Assembly: GCA_023954375.1 (NCBI GenBank) | Contig: JAMLIC010000032.1 | Location: 38,104-102,103, forward strand | Reading direction: 5' to 3' | DNA from: Planctomycetota bacterium | GTDB lineage: Bacteria > Planctomycetota > J058 | DNA length: 64,000 nucleotides | Notes under the pieces: model-generated | The model's input: only the letters and a program-made list of their open reading frames with translations | What the model was told of the DNA's origin: nothing | The model's database searches: none | In this document: one piece after another, positions 49,223 through 57,022 of the stretch | How positions within the stretch are numbered: the stretch's first letter is position 1 | How the letters are laid out: each line of letters begins with the position of its first letter | Program-made: the position numbers and the translations under genes

Positions 49223-50863
49223 ATGGGCAACGAGCAGGAGCGGGTCTGGTTCGCCCGCGAGGTCATGAACCTGTTCGTGAAGTGCTTCACGAACCTCAAG
49301 CTCTACCCGCACCACCACACGCACGTGAAGTCGTCGCTCGACGCCTGGTCGAGCCGCATCCGTAGCTACCTGGCCCTGCACGACATCCTCCGCATCGGCG
49401 TGACCCAGGACACCCTGCTGGTCGAGGAGACGCCGATCTACGAGGAGCAGAACCGCAACGAGAACCTCGCCTTCCGCCTCTACGTCGACGGCCTGCGCGA
49501 GATCAGCATCACCAAGGGCCTCGCCGTGCAGGAGGCCGAGAAGCTGGCCTTCGTCTTCTACCAGGCCGTCGTCGACCCCCGCGTCGACTCGACGGGCCTC
49601 CTGTGGGAGGGCGACTTCAAGAACATCGACTACGTCGCGATCAACTCGCTCTCCGAGGCGTGGGAGCAGCCCGACTACATGTCGCAGGAGTCGCTCAAGC
49701 TCCTCAAGGACATGAACCGCGACGTCGACGCGATCGTCGCCAGCCTCACGGCGCCCGGCGCGCGCAACACCTACACCTTCGAGGTCACCGACGGCGCGGC
49801 GGAGTTCGAGAAGGCCAAGGAGCTCGACTCGGGCGAGGGCGAGCGCGAGGAGGGCGACGACATCTTCGAGGTGAGCGAGCAGGCGCTGCTCGAGCTCCAG
49901 CGCGACGTCCAGAGCTGGGGGCCCGACCGGCTGCTGCGCCTCCTGGTCGACGCCGGCCTGGACGGCCTGGCGGTGGCCCCGGACCTCGTCGGCCGCGAGC
50001 ACGTGGCGTGGCTCCTGCGCGAGTCGGTCGACACCGCCCTGCGCAGCAAGGACATGGAGCTCCTCGGCGGCATCCTCGGCCGCCTCGAGGGCGAGCTGCA
50101 GCTCGTCGAGGACGAGGACGAGGAGCTCATCCGGGGCGTCTTCTCCTACATGGGCGAGGAGCAGAACGTCGGGCGCCTGACCGAGCTGGCGCAGGGGCAG
50201 GCGATCGGCGGCCCCAAGGCCTACTGCCGCATCCTCGGGGCGATCGGGGAGAGCGGGCTCACGGCCGCCGTGGCGACCTTCATGCTCACGAAGAACAAGG
50301 AGATGCAGGAGGCCCTGTCGGGGTTCATCAGCGACAACCTGCACCGGAACCCGAAGGTCCTCACGCCGATGCTCGACGCGCAGGTCCCGGCCGAGGTCAC
50401 CCGCGCGGCGCTGTTCATCGCCTCGAAGAAGCTCAAGGGCAAGGACCTGGAGGACGCCCTCAACCGCGCGCGGCAGCACACCGACGCCAAGATCAAGGAG
50501 TACGCCACCCACCAGTGGCGGACCCAGACCGAGGAGGGGCGCCTGCAGACGTTCACGCAGGCGCTCGAGACTTCGGAGTCGAAGCAGGACCGCCTGCGCG
50601 CGATCGGGCACGTGACCAACGCCGGCTACAAGCCCGCCCTCGACGTGCTCAAGCGGGTCGTCGAGAGCCAGGCCTTCCTCGGCCGCGACGCCGACGAGAA
50701 GCTGGCCTACATCGACGCGGTCCGGCGCCTCGGCGGGAAGACCGCGATCGCCTTCCTCCAGCAGCAGGCCAGCCGCAGCACGCTGGTGTTCAACCGCAAG
50801 GCCATGGCCGAGATCCGCGACGCGGCCCAGAAGGCGCTCGACGCCATCAAGCAGGGGCGGTGA
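49223..50863 (+). CDS. Uncharacterised signalling protein with HEAT-like C-terminus
   Basis: A 546-aa soluble protein. The N-terminal ~150 residues (REVMNLFVKCFTNLKLYPHH, ILRIGVTQDTLLVEETPIYE, LAFRLYVDGLREISITKGLA) resemble the start of the next gene's product, suggesting a shared domain. An acidic region (about 195-220) leads to a run of HEAT-like helices (GILGRLEGELQLVEDEDEE, AALFIASKKLKGKDLEDALN). GGGGAGGGGCC ribosome-binding site. Four bp separate it from the degenerate HD-GYP gene. Family not recognised beyond this. Confidence 0.7.
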   Translation: MGNEQERVWFAREVMNLFVKCFTNLKLYPHHHTHVKSSLDAWSSRIRSYLALHDILRIGVTQDTLLVEETPIYEEQNRNENLAFRLYVDGLREISITKGLAVQEAEKLAFVFYQAVVDPRVDSTGLLWEGDFKNIDYVAINSLSEAWEQPDYMSQESLKLLKDMNRDVDAIVASLTAPGARNTYTFEVTDGAAEFEKAKELDSGEGEREEGDDIFEVSEQALLELQRDVQSWGPDRLLRLLVDAGLDGLAVAPDLVGREHVAWLLRESVDTALRSKDMELLGGILGRLEGELQLVEDEDEELIRGVFSYMGEEQNVGRLTELAQGQAIGGPKAYCRILGAIGESGLTAAVATFMLTKNKEMQEALSGFISDNLHRNPKVLTPMLDAQVPAEVTRAALFIASKKLKGKDLEDALNRARQHTDAKIKEYATHQWRTQTEEGRLQTFTQALETSESKQDRLRAIGHVTNAGYKPALDVLKRVVESQAFLGRDADEKLAYIDAVRRLGGKTAIAFLQQQASRSTLVFNRKAMAEIRDAAQKALDAIKQGR

Positions 50864-50867
50864 GGCG

Positions 50868-52286
50868 ATGACGACCGAGACCGAGTCCGGGCAGGAGAGC
50901 GCGCTCCAGTTCGCCAACCTGCTGGTGCAGGCGCTGCGCCTCGTGCGCCTCTACGAGACCGACAACGTCGCCTACGAGGCGCCGCTCGCGCAGATGGAGG
51001 CGCTGATCGAGGCCGCCGCGGACCGCGGCGGGATCCGCCTCCAGGCCGAGGAGGGGATGCTCTACTACAACAAGGAGCCCCTGCGCGGCGGCCGGCGCGC
51101 CTTCGGCACCATCCAGGGGCTCGTGAAGGCGCTCGAGCAGCTGGGGATCGCCGAGGTCGCCTTCCTCGGCAAGCTCGGCCCGACCGACCTGCGGGTGTTC
51201 TTCAACGCGGTCAAGCAGTCGCTCGGCGCCGAGGACCCCGCCAACCAGGTGCGGTCGAGCCTCGAGGCGCTGGGGCTCAAGGACCGGGTCGCCGTCTACG
51301 CCCCCGGCGAGACGACCGGCAAGGCGGTAGCGAAGAAGGTCGACATCGACGAGAAGACCTACTTCCCGCTCGCGTACGCGCGGACGCTCGTGCTCCTGCG
51401 CGAGTACGTGAAGAACCTGAGCAACGAGGAGCTCAACCGCTACTTCACGCAGAAGCTCCACCGCGCGCTGCAGGAGATCGTCGGCCTCACGGCCAAGTAC
51501 TTCAACCGCTGGCTGCGCCTCACGGCGGTGAAGAACGCGGACGAGTACCTGTTCAGCCACATGGCGAACACGGGCGTCCTGTCGGTGCTGCTCGGCCACC
51601 AGCTCGGCCTGGGCAAGGTCAAGCTCACGGAGCTCGGCTACTGCGGCATGCTCGCCGGCCTGGGCCTGTTCCGCTCGCCGCGGGAGCTGGTCGAGCGGTC
51701 CACGCTGAGCGACGGCGAGGCGCAGGCGCTCGGCCTGCACCCCTACCGGGCGCTCGGGGCCCAGCTCGAGGGGCACAAGATCACGCCGAAGATGCTCGCC
51801 GCGGCGACGGTCGGCTTCCAGTTCGACCTGCACCGCGGCCGCACGCCGCTGCGCGTCCCGCCGGCCGAGATGCACCCCTACGTGAGGATCGTGCGCATCT
51901 GCGAGGCCTACGACGCCATGACCTCCCCGCGCGCCGACCGGCCCGCCATGTTGCCCGACCAGGCGCTGCGCGCCCTGATCGAGGCCAGGCCGGGCGACTA
52001 CGACCCGCTGGCGCTCACCGTGTTCACGAACATGATGGGCCTGTTCCCCACGGGGACCACCGTGACCCTGAGCACGGGGGAGGTGGCCGTCGTCGTCCAC
52101 CCCAACCCCGAGCAGCCGCGGCGGCCGCTGGTGGCGGTCGTGCGCGGGCGCGACGGCGCGCCCGTCGACGGCGACTTCCTCGACCTGGCCCAGAAGCTCG
52201 ACGACGGCGGCTACCCGGCCTCGATCACGGGGTCGGTCGACCCCGTCGAGCTCGGGATCACCATCCCCGACTACCTGCTCCAGTAG
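50868..52286 (+). CDS. Degenerate HD-GYP domain protein
   Basis: A 472-aa protein. Residues ~5-130 match the N-terminal domain of the gene before it; ~165-400 is an HD-GYP fold. Recognisable: HMANTGVLSVLLGHQLGLG (entry helix), ALGLHPYRALGAQLEG, and EAYDAMTSPR. But the metal-binding HD (HDIGK) reads AGLGLF, and the HHE..GYP motif reads VGFQFDLHRGRTPL, so c-di-GMP hydrolysis is unlikely. C-terminal FPTGTTVTLSTGEVAVVV is typical of HD-GYP tails. GGTGAGGCG ribosome-binding site. Probably a binding or scaffold protein acting with its neighbours. Confidence 0.85.
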   Translation: MTTETESGQESALQFANLLVQALRLVRLYETDNVAYEAPLAQMEALIEAAADRGGIRLQAEEGMLYYNKEPLRGGRRAFGTIQGLVKALEQLGIAEVAFLGKLGPTDLRVFFNAVKQSLGAEDPANQVRSSLEALGLKDRVAVYAPGETTGKAVAKKVDIDEKTYFPLAYARTLVLLREYVKNLSNEELNRYFTQKLHRALQEIVGLTAKYFNRWLRLTAVKNADEYLFSHMANTGVLSVLLGHQLGLGKVKLTELGYCGMLAGLGLFRSPRELVERSTLSDGEAQALGLHPYRALGAQLEGHKITPKMLAAATVGFQFDLHRGRTPLRVPPAEMHPYVRIVRICEAYDAMTSPRADRPAMLPDQALRALIEARPGDYDPLALTVFTNMMGLFPTGTTVTLSTGEVAVVVHPNPEQPRRPLVAVVRGRDGAPVDGDFLDLAQKLDDGGYPASITGSVDPVELGITIPDYLLQ

Positions 52287-52310
52287 CGCGCCCCACGGAG
52301 AGGCGACCCC

Positions 52311-54086
52311 ATGGCTGAAGTCATCCTCCTCGAGCCGGACCCCGAGACGCGGCTCCTCCTGCGCTCGCTGCTCGAGCGCGACGGCTACGAGGTCAACGAG
52401 GCCGACTCGCCGCGGCAGGCGGCGGACATCGTCCGCGGCAGCCGCGCGCAGGCGCTGATCATGACGGCGCGCACGCGCGCGTCGTGCGAGCAGTTCGTGG
52501 CCGAGCTCGAGCGCACGCGGCCCGACCTCGACGTGCTCGCGCCGCCGAGCTTCGGCGCGGCGCTCCTCGACGGGAGCGCGCAGCGCGACAGCGTGGCCGA
52601 GTTCTCCCGCGACGCGCTCCTCCTCCTCGCGGTCCTGGCCGAGGAGGCCACGAAGTACCCGCCGGCCGCCGAGAAGCTCGGCCGCCTCTCGGAGCTCACG
52701 GCCCTGCGCCTGGGGCTCTCGCGCCTGCAGGTCGAGGCCTGCTCCGCCGCGGCGGCGCTCGTGGCGCTCGGGCCGACGCTCGTCGCCTTCCGCTTCGGCG
52801 TGCCCGAGGAGGCCGCGAGCACCATGGCCAGCCAGGCGCCGGACGCCGCCGAGGGCGGCCTGGGCAAGGACCTCCAGGCGGCCATGGCCGCGGCGGCGGC
52901 CCTGCGCTGCCCCTACGACCTGCGCGGGATCCTCGAGGCGATCGAGGAGCGCTTCGACGGGCGCGGCCGGCCGCGGGGCCTCAAGGGGGTCCAGATCCCG
53001 ATCGCCGCGCGCGTCGTGGCCGTGGCGCGCGAGTACAGCATGCTGGTGGCCGAGGGGCAGGAGGAGGTCGTGGCGACCGAGCTCGTGCGCTCGCGCGCGG
53101 GCTCGGACTACGACCCGAAGGTCGTCGACGCCTTCTTCCGCGCGCTGCGCGACGAGAGCTACGTCACGCGCCTCGAGGCGGGCAAGCGCGGCGCGCGCGT
53201 GCTCTACGTCGACCCCGACGCCGCCGCCTGCGCGGTGGCCGAGCTGCGCCTCGACGCGGCCGGCTTCTCGGTGCAGGTGTGCGACGACGGCCAGCGGGCG
53301 CACGAGGCGATCCTGGCCGAGCCGCCGGACGTCATCATCTCCGAGACGGTGCTCCCGCGCGTCGACGGGATCTCGCTCCTGCTCAAGCTCCGGCGCGAGC
53401 CCGCCACGCAGCACGTGCCGCTGATCTTCGTCTCGGCGCGCACCGACGCGGGCCTCCTCAACAAGGCCCTCAAGCTGGGCGCCAAGGACGTGATCGCCAA
53501 GCCGGTGAACTTCGACGTGCTGATCGCCAAGCTGCGCACGCTGGCCAGCGGCGCCATGGCCGCGGCGCAGAAGAGCGGCGCGGCGAGCGGCGGGGTGCAG
53601 GGCGACCTGGCGGAGATGCCGCTGACGGACTTCTTCCAGGTGCTCTCGCTCGGGCGCAAGACCGTGAAGGTGGTCGTCAGCTCGCCCTCGGGGCAGGGGC
53701 AGATCTTCTTCGAGCGCGGCGCGCCCGTGGCCGCCTACACGCCCAAGGCGCGCGGCATGGACGCCTTCGCGCAGATCCTCGAGTGGACGCAGGGCAGCTT
53801 CTCGCTCGTCTCGGGCGAGATCGCGCCCGAGCGCAACCTCGACCCGAGCTTCCAGAACATGCTCATGCAGATGGCCGCCGCGCCGCCGGGCTCGGGCGGC
53901 CACGGCAGCGCGCACGGCAGCGCGCACGGCGAGGCGATCCAGGGGCCGGGCGTGATGTTCGCCCCGGCGGCGCCGGCGCCGGCGACGCTCGTCGACGACG
54001 ACGACCCCTACGGGGCCGCGCCGGGCGGGGCGAAGAAGGACATCGAGTTCGACTTCGGGGGGGGCGGAGAGAACCCGTTCGGCTAG
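52311..54086 (+). CDS. Pseudo-receiver, degenerate HD-GYP, receiver and DUF4388 multidomain protein
   Basis: A 591-aa signalling protein. N-terminal receiver-like domain (VILLEPDPETRLLLRSLLER) lacks the phosphoacceptor (ALIMTART). A helical HD-GYP-like part follows, with ERFDGRGRPRGLKGVQIPIA in place of HHExxDGxGYP. A second receiver (about 296-415, VLYVDPDAAACAVAELRLDA, VSARTD, KPVN) has Glu345 where Asp is expected (IISETVLPRVDG). Then DUF4388 (about 425-530, DLAEMPLTDFFQVLSLG) and a Gly/His/Ala-rich, acidic tail. Both receivers thus cannot be phosphorylated normally. Ribosome-binding site GGAGAGG. Last gene of a three-gene operon with 4 and 24 bp gaps. Confidence 0.85.
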   Translation: MAEVILLEPDPETRLLLRSLLERDGYEVNEADSPRQAADIVRGSRAQALIMTARTRASCEQFVAELERTRPDLDVLAPPSFGAALLDGSAQRDSVAEFSRDALLLLAVLAEEATKYPPAAEKLGRLSELTALRLGLSRLQVEACSAAAALVALGPTLVAFRFGVPEEAASTMASQAPDAAEGGLGKDLQAAMAAAAALRCPYDLRGILEAIEERFDGRGRPRGLKGVQIPIAARVVAVAREYSMLVAEGQEEVVATELVRSRAGSDYDPKVVDAFFRALRDESYVTRLEAGKRGARVLYVDPDAAACAVAELRLDAAGFSVQVCDDGQRAHEAILAEPPDVIISETVLPRVDGISLLLKLRREPATQHVPLIFVSARTDAGLLNKALKLGAKDVIAKPVNFDVLIAKLRTLASGAMAAAQKSGAASGGVQGDLAEMPLTDFFQVLSLGRKTVKVVVSSPSGQGQIFFERGAPVAAYTPKARGMDAFAQILEWTQGSFSLVSGEIAPERNLDPSFQNMLMQMAAAPPGSGGHGSAHGSAHGEAIQGPGVMFAPAAPAPATLVDDDDPYGAAPGGAKKDIEFDFGGGGENPFG

Positions 54087-54091
54087 AGACT

Positions 54092-54209
54092 CACCGCGGA
54101 GGACAGGGAGGTGTCAGCCGGACGAAGCTGACGCTCCAGGGGCGGCACCCGGGCGAAGGCCCGGGCCTCGCCCTCCTTCCTCTCCGCGTCCTCCGTGTCC
54201 TCCGTGGTT
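54092..54209. repeat. Inverted repeat, family B, copy 4, at convergent gene ends
   Basis: CACCGCGGAGGACAGGGAGG (54092-54111) pairs with 54190-54209 (about 16-17 of 20). Between the arms are two more perfect stems: GTCAGC/GCTGAC (54113-54132) and CCCGGGC-GAAG-GCCCGGG (54148-54165). It lies between two converging genes, so a two-way terminator is likely. Confidence 0.75.
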
Positions 54210-55696
54210 CACAGCATGGCCACGAGCCGCCGCAGCGCGTCGCGCCGCACCGCCTCCGGCCCGGCGGCGCCGGCGGCCGCCCGGGCGGCCTCGGCGGCGC
54301 GCCGGGCGGCGAGGCCCAGCGCCTGCTCCACCCTGGCGGCGAGCGCGGGCGCGTCCTCCCGGCGCAGGTGCTGGCGCTCGACGAGCACGTCGACGAGCGG
54401 GCGGCCGGCGGCCTCGCGCGCGGCGCGCTCGAGCGCGTCGCCCGGCACGCGGCCCGCGCGGCGCAGGATGCTCAGGGCGATCCGCTCGCGCAGCGCGACC
54501 TCGGCCTTGCGGGCGGCCTGGCCGGCCTGCTCGGCGACGCGCGCCGGGAGGCCGGCCGTGCGGCCCAGATAGGCCACGAACGAGGGCGCCCCGAGCGCCC
54601 GCGCCGGGTCCTGGTAGGCCCGCAGGCGGTCGAGCAGGTCGTCGAGCGGCAGGACCCCGTGCCGCGCCAGGAGGCGCACGGCCAGCAGGTCCTCCCAGCG
54701 GGGCAGGTCGGCGGGCGCGGCGCTGGCGGCGACCGGGGTGCCCCACCCCGGGCGCGCGCCCCCTGGCGCCCTCGCGGGGGAGGGCGTCACGGGGGTGGGC
54801 GCGGGCGGCCGCGCGGCGTGAGCCGGCGCCGGCGCGACCACGTGCGGCGGGCGGGCGCAGGCCAGCGGCGCCAGCGCGGCCGCCGCCTCGGCCCCGGTGG
54901 CGAAGCGGGCCTCCGCGCGCTTCTGCATGAGCCGCGCGACGATCCGGGCCAGCTCCGGCGGGACCTGCGGGCGCTTCACCTCGACGGGGATCGGCGCGCG
55001 GCTCACGTGGTCCTGCACGACCTTGAGCAGCCCGCCCTGGTTGAACGGCGTCGCGCCTGTCAGGAGCTCGTAGGCGCTCACCCCGAGCGAGTAGAGGTCC
55101 GCGCGGCCGTCGACCTCGTGGTGCTGGATCGACTCGGGCGCCATGTACTCCGGCGTGCCGACGACCTCGTCGAGCATCGTCAGCTGGTTGCTCTGCTTGC
55201 CGCGGGCGAGGCCGAAGTCCATGAGCCGCGCCCGACCGGCCGCGTCGACCATGACGTTGTCGGGCTTGACGTCGCGGTGCACGATCCCGCGCCGGTGCAC
55301 GGCGTCGAGCCCGCGCGCCACCTGCACCAGGTAGTAGGCGGCCGCGTCCGGCGCCATGACGCCGCCAGGCGACCCGCGCCGGAGCTCGCCGAGCGTGCGG
55401 CCGAGCACGAGCTCCATGACCGCGAAGGTGAAGGCGCCCTCCTGCCCCGCGTCGAGGAAGCGCACGACGTGCGGGTCGTCGACCCCGCGCAGGAGCTCCA
55501 CCTCGCGCAGGAAGCGCTGGAAGAGCTTCGGGTCCTTGGCGCCGAGGCGCGGGTTGACGACCTTGACCGCGACGTCGGTCCCCAGGCGGGTGTGCCGGGC
55601 CCGGAACACGGCGCCCATGGCGCCCTGGCCGAGGAGCGTCAGGCCGACGCACGGCCCGAGGGAGGCGGGGATGTTCGGGATCGGGTCGCGCCCCAC
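54209..55696 (-). CDS. Ser/Thr protein kinase
   Basis: A 495-aa kinase. Catalytic residues are complete: glycine loop GQGAMGAV, Lys45 in VAVK, HRDVKPDN with Asp142, DFG at 160-162 and YMAPES. No transmembrane helix is evident; after a Pro/Ala-rich linker the C-terminal ~190 residues are helical (LLAVRLLARHGVLPLDDLLD, YLGRTAGLPARVAEQAGQAA) with no known domain. Start GTG 55696 was chosen because TACACT ends 9 nt upstream (leaderless). Converges with the signalling operon and could act on it; both are then next to each other on the map. Confidence 0.9.
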   Translation of the reverse strand: MGRDPIPNIPASLGPCVGLTLLGQGAMGAVFRARHTRLGTDVAVKVVNPRLGAKDPKLFQRFLREVELLRGVDDPHVVRFLDAGQEGAFTFAVMELVLGRTLGELRRGSPGGVMAPDAAAYYLVQVARGLDAVHRRGIVHRDVKPDNVMVDAAGRARLMDFGLARGKQSNQLTMLDEVVGTPEYMAPESIQHHEVDGRADLYSLGVSAYELLTGATPFNQGGLLKVVQDHVSRAPIPVEVKRPQVPPELARIVARLMQKRAEARFATGAEAAAALAPLACARPPHVVAPAPAHAARPPAPTPVTPSPARAPGGARPGWGTPVAASAAPADLPRWEDLLAVRLLARHGVLPLDDLLDRLRAYQDPARALGAPSFVAYLGRTAGLPARVAEQAGQAARKAEVALRERIALSILRRAGRVPGDALERAAREAAGRPLVDVLVERQHLRREDAPALAARVEQALGLAARRAAEAARAAAGAAGPEAVRRDALRRLVAML

Positions 55697-55705
55697 GCGT
55701 GGGCG

Positions 55706-55711
55706 AGTGTA
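55706..55711 (-). promoter_or_regulatory. -10 box (TACACT) for leaderless start at 55696
   Basis: Minus-strand TACACT, 9 nt before GTG 55696, no ribosome-binding site between. Confidence 0.5.
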
Positions 55712-55966
55712 ACCGGGGGCAGGGGAGGCGGTCGCTGGGCCGGACCGATACGAGGGACCGGGAGCTGGGACCTGGAGGACTGGAACGGGCCACCCGGCTT
55801 CCGTCCCTTGCCGCCGCGTGGGCCCAGCGAGCCAGTGGACCGAGGTCGTGTCTTCCTTCTCCGTCCGCGGTGCCCGGTTCGCCGTTCCCCGTCCTCCGCT
55901 CCTCACCCGCTCTCGGCCAGGACGGCGCCCTTCGCCTCCGGCTGTTCCCTCCCCCCCGCGCGAGCC
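55712..55966. other. Divergent intergenic region, kinase / thiE
   Basis: No gene or repeat seen; contains the two divergent leaderless promoters at its ends. CTGTTCC near 55942 may be the -35 for thiE. Confidence 0.4.
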
Positions 55967-55972
55967 GATACT
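55967..55972 (+). promoter_or_regulatory. -10 box (GATACT) for leaderless start at 55979
   Basis: GATACT, then six nt, then GTG 55979, the thiE start. Confidence 0.5.
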
Positions 55973-55978
55973 CGAACC

Positions 55979-57022
55979 GTGCCCCTGAGCCCCGGAGAGC
56001 GCGAGCGGGTCCTGCGCGTCGTCGACGCCGACCGCAACCGCGCCCTCGAGGCGCTGCGGGTCGTCGAGGAGCACGCCCGCTTCGTGCGCGGGGCCGCGGC
56101 CCTGGCCGGGCGGGTCCAGGCCCTGCGCCGCGACGTCGCCCGCGCGCTCGCGGGCCTCGTGACGCACGGGGCCCGCGACGTGGCGGGCGACCCCGGGCGG
56201 CCCGACGCGCCGAGCGCCGGCGAGCAGCCAGGTCGGGGGTCGCTCGCGGACCTGCTCGGGGCCAACCTGTCGCGGGCCAAGGAGGCGCTCCGCGTCCTCG
56301 AGGAGTACACCAAGCTGCTCGACCCCGCGCTCGTGGCGCCGCTCGTCGCCGCGCGCTACGCGCTCTACGCGCTCGAGCCGGACCTCCTGGCGGCGCGCCC
56401 CTCGCTCGCCGGCGCGCGCGTGCTCGTGATCCTGGGCGAGAGGGCCGGGCGCCCGCCGCTGGCGGAGCAGGCGCGGGCCTGCCTCGAGGCCGGCGTGCGC
56501 CTCCTGCAGCTCCGGGTCAAGGGCCCGGACCGGGCGCTGCTCGAGGCGGCGCGGGCGCTGGTGGGGCCCTGCGAGGCCGCGGGCGCGCTCCTCGTCGTCA
56601 ACGACCGGCCCGACGTGGCGCGCCTGGCCGGGGCGCACGGGGTCCACGTGGGCCATGACGACCTGCCGCCGGCGGAGGCGCGGCGGATCGTGGGGCCGGG
56701 CGCCCTCGTCGGCGCGTCGGCCCACGACGAGGCCGAGCTGGCGCGCGTGGTCGAGCACGTGGACTACGTGGGCTTCGGCACCCTGTTCCCCTCGCCCACC
56801 AAGCCCGAGCTCGGGGCGCAGGGCCTCGAGCGGCTGCGCGCGCTCGCCGCGACCTGCCCCGCTCCGATCTACGGGATCGGCGGCGTGACCGCCGAGACGG
56901 CGGCCCTCGTCGTCGCGGCGGGCGCGCACGGCGTGGCCGTGTCGAGCGCCGTCCTCGACGCGCCCGACCCGGCGGCGGCCGCCCGGCGGCTCGTCGAGGC
57001 CCTGGGCCAGGGGCCGGCGTGA
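55979..57022 (+). CDS. thiE: Thiamine phosphate synthase with N-terminal ThiD2-like domain
   Basis: A 347-aa two-domain enzyme of thiamine synthesis. The N-terminal ~140 residues (RVVDADRNRALEALRVVEEH, GANLSRAKEALRVLEEYTKL) form the helical ThiD2/ThiE N-terminal domain. The TIM-barrel part from ~145 couples HMP-PP and thiazole phosphate: QLRVKGPDR, VVNDRPDVARLAGAHGVHVG, DLPPAEARRIVG, FGTLFPSPTKP, YGIGGVTAE and VAVSSAVL are all characteristic. No TPP riboswitch (THI box) was seen upstream and the leaderless start leaves no room for one in the transcript, in contrast to most thi genes. Overlaps murJ by 4 bp. Confidence 0.93.
   Translation: MPLSPGERERVLRVVDADRNRALEALRVVEEHARFVRGAAALAGRVQALRRDVARALAGLVTHGARDVAGDPGRPDAPSAGEQPGRGSLADLLGANLSRAKEALRVLEEYTKLLDPALVAPLVAARYALYALEPDLLAARPSLAGARVLVILGERAGRPPLAEQARACLEAGVRLLQLRVKGPDRALLEAARALVGPCEAAGALLVVNDRPDVARLAGAHGVHVGHDDLPPAEARRIVGPGALVGASAHDEAELARVVEHVDYVGFGTLFPSPTKPELGAQGLERLRALAATCPAPIYGIGGVTAETAALVVAAGAHGVAVSSAVLDAPDPAAAARRLVEALGQGPA

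Noticed and set aside
55712..55966. TPP riboswitch upstream of thiE
   Set aside because: No CTGAGA/THI-box-like sequence was found and the -10 box lies six nt before the start codon.
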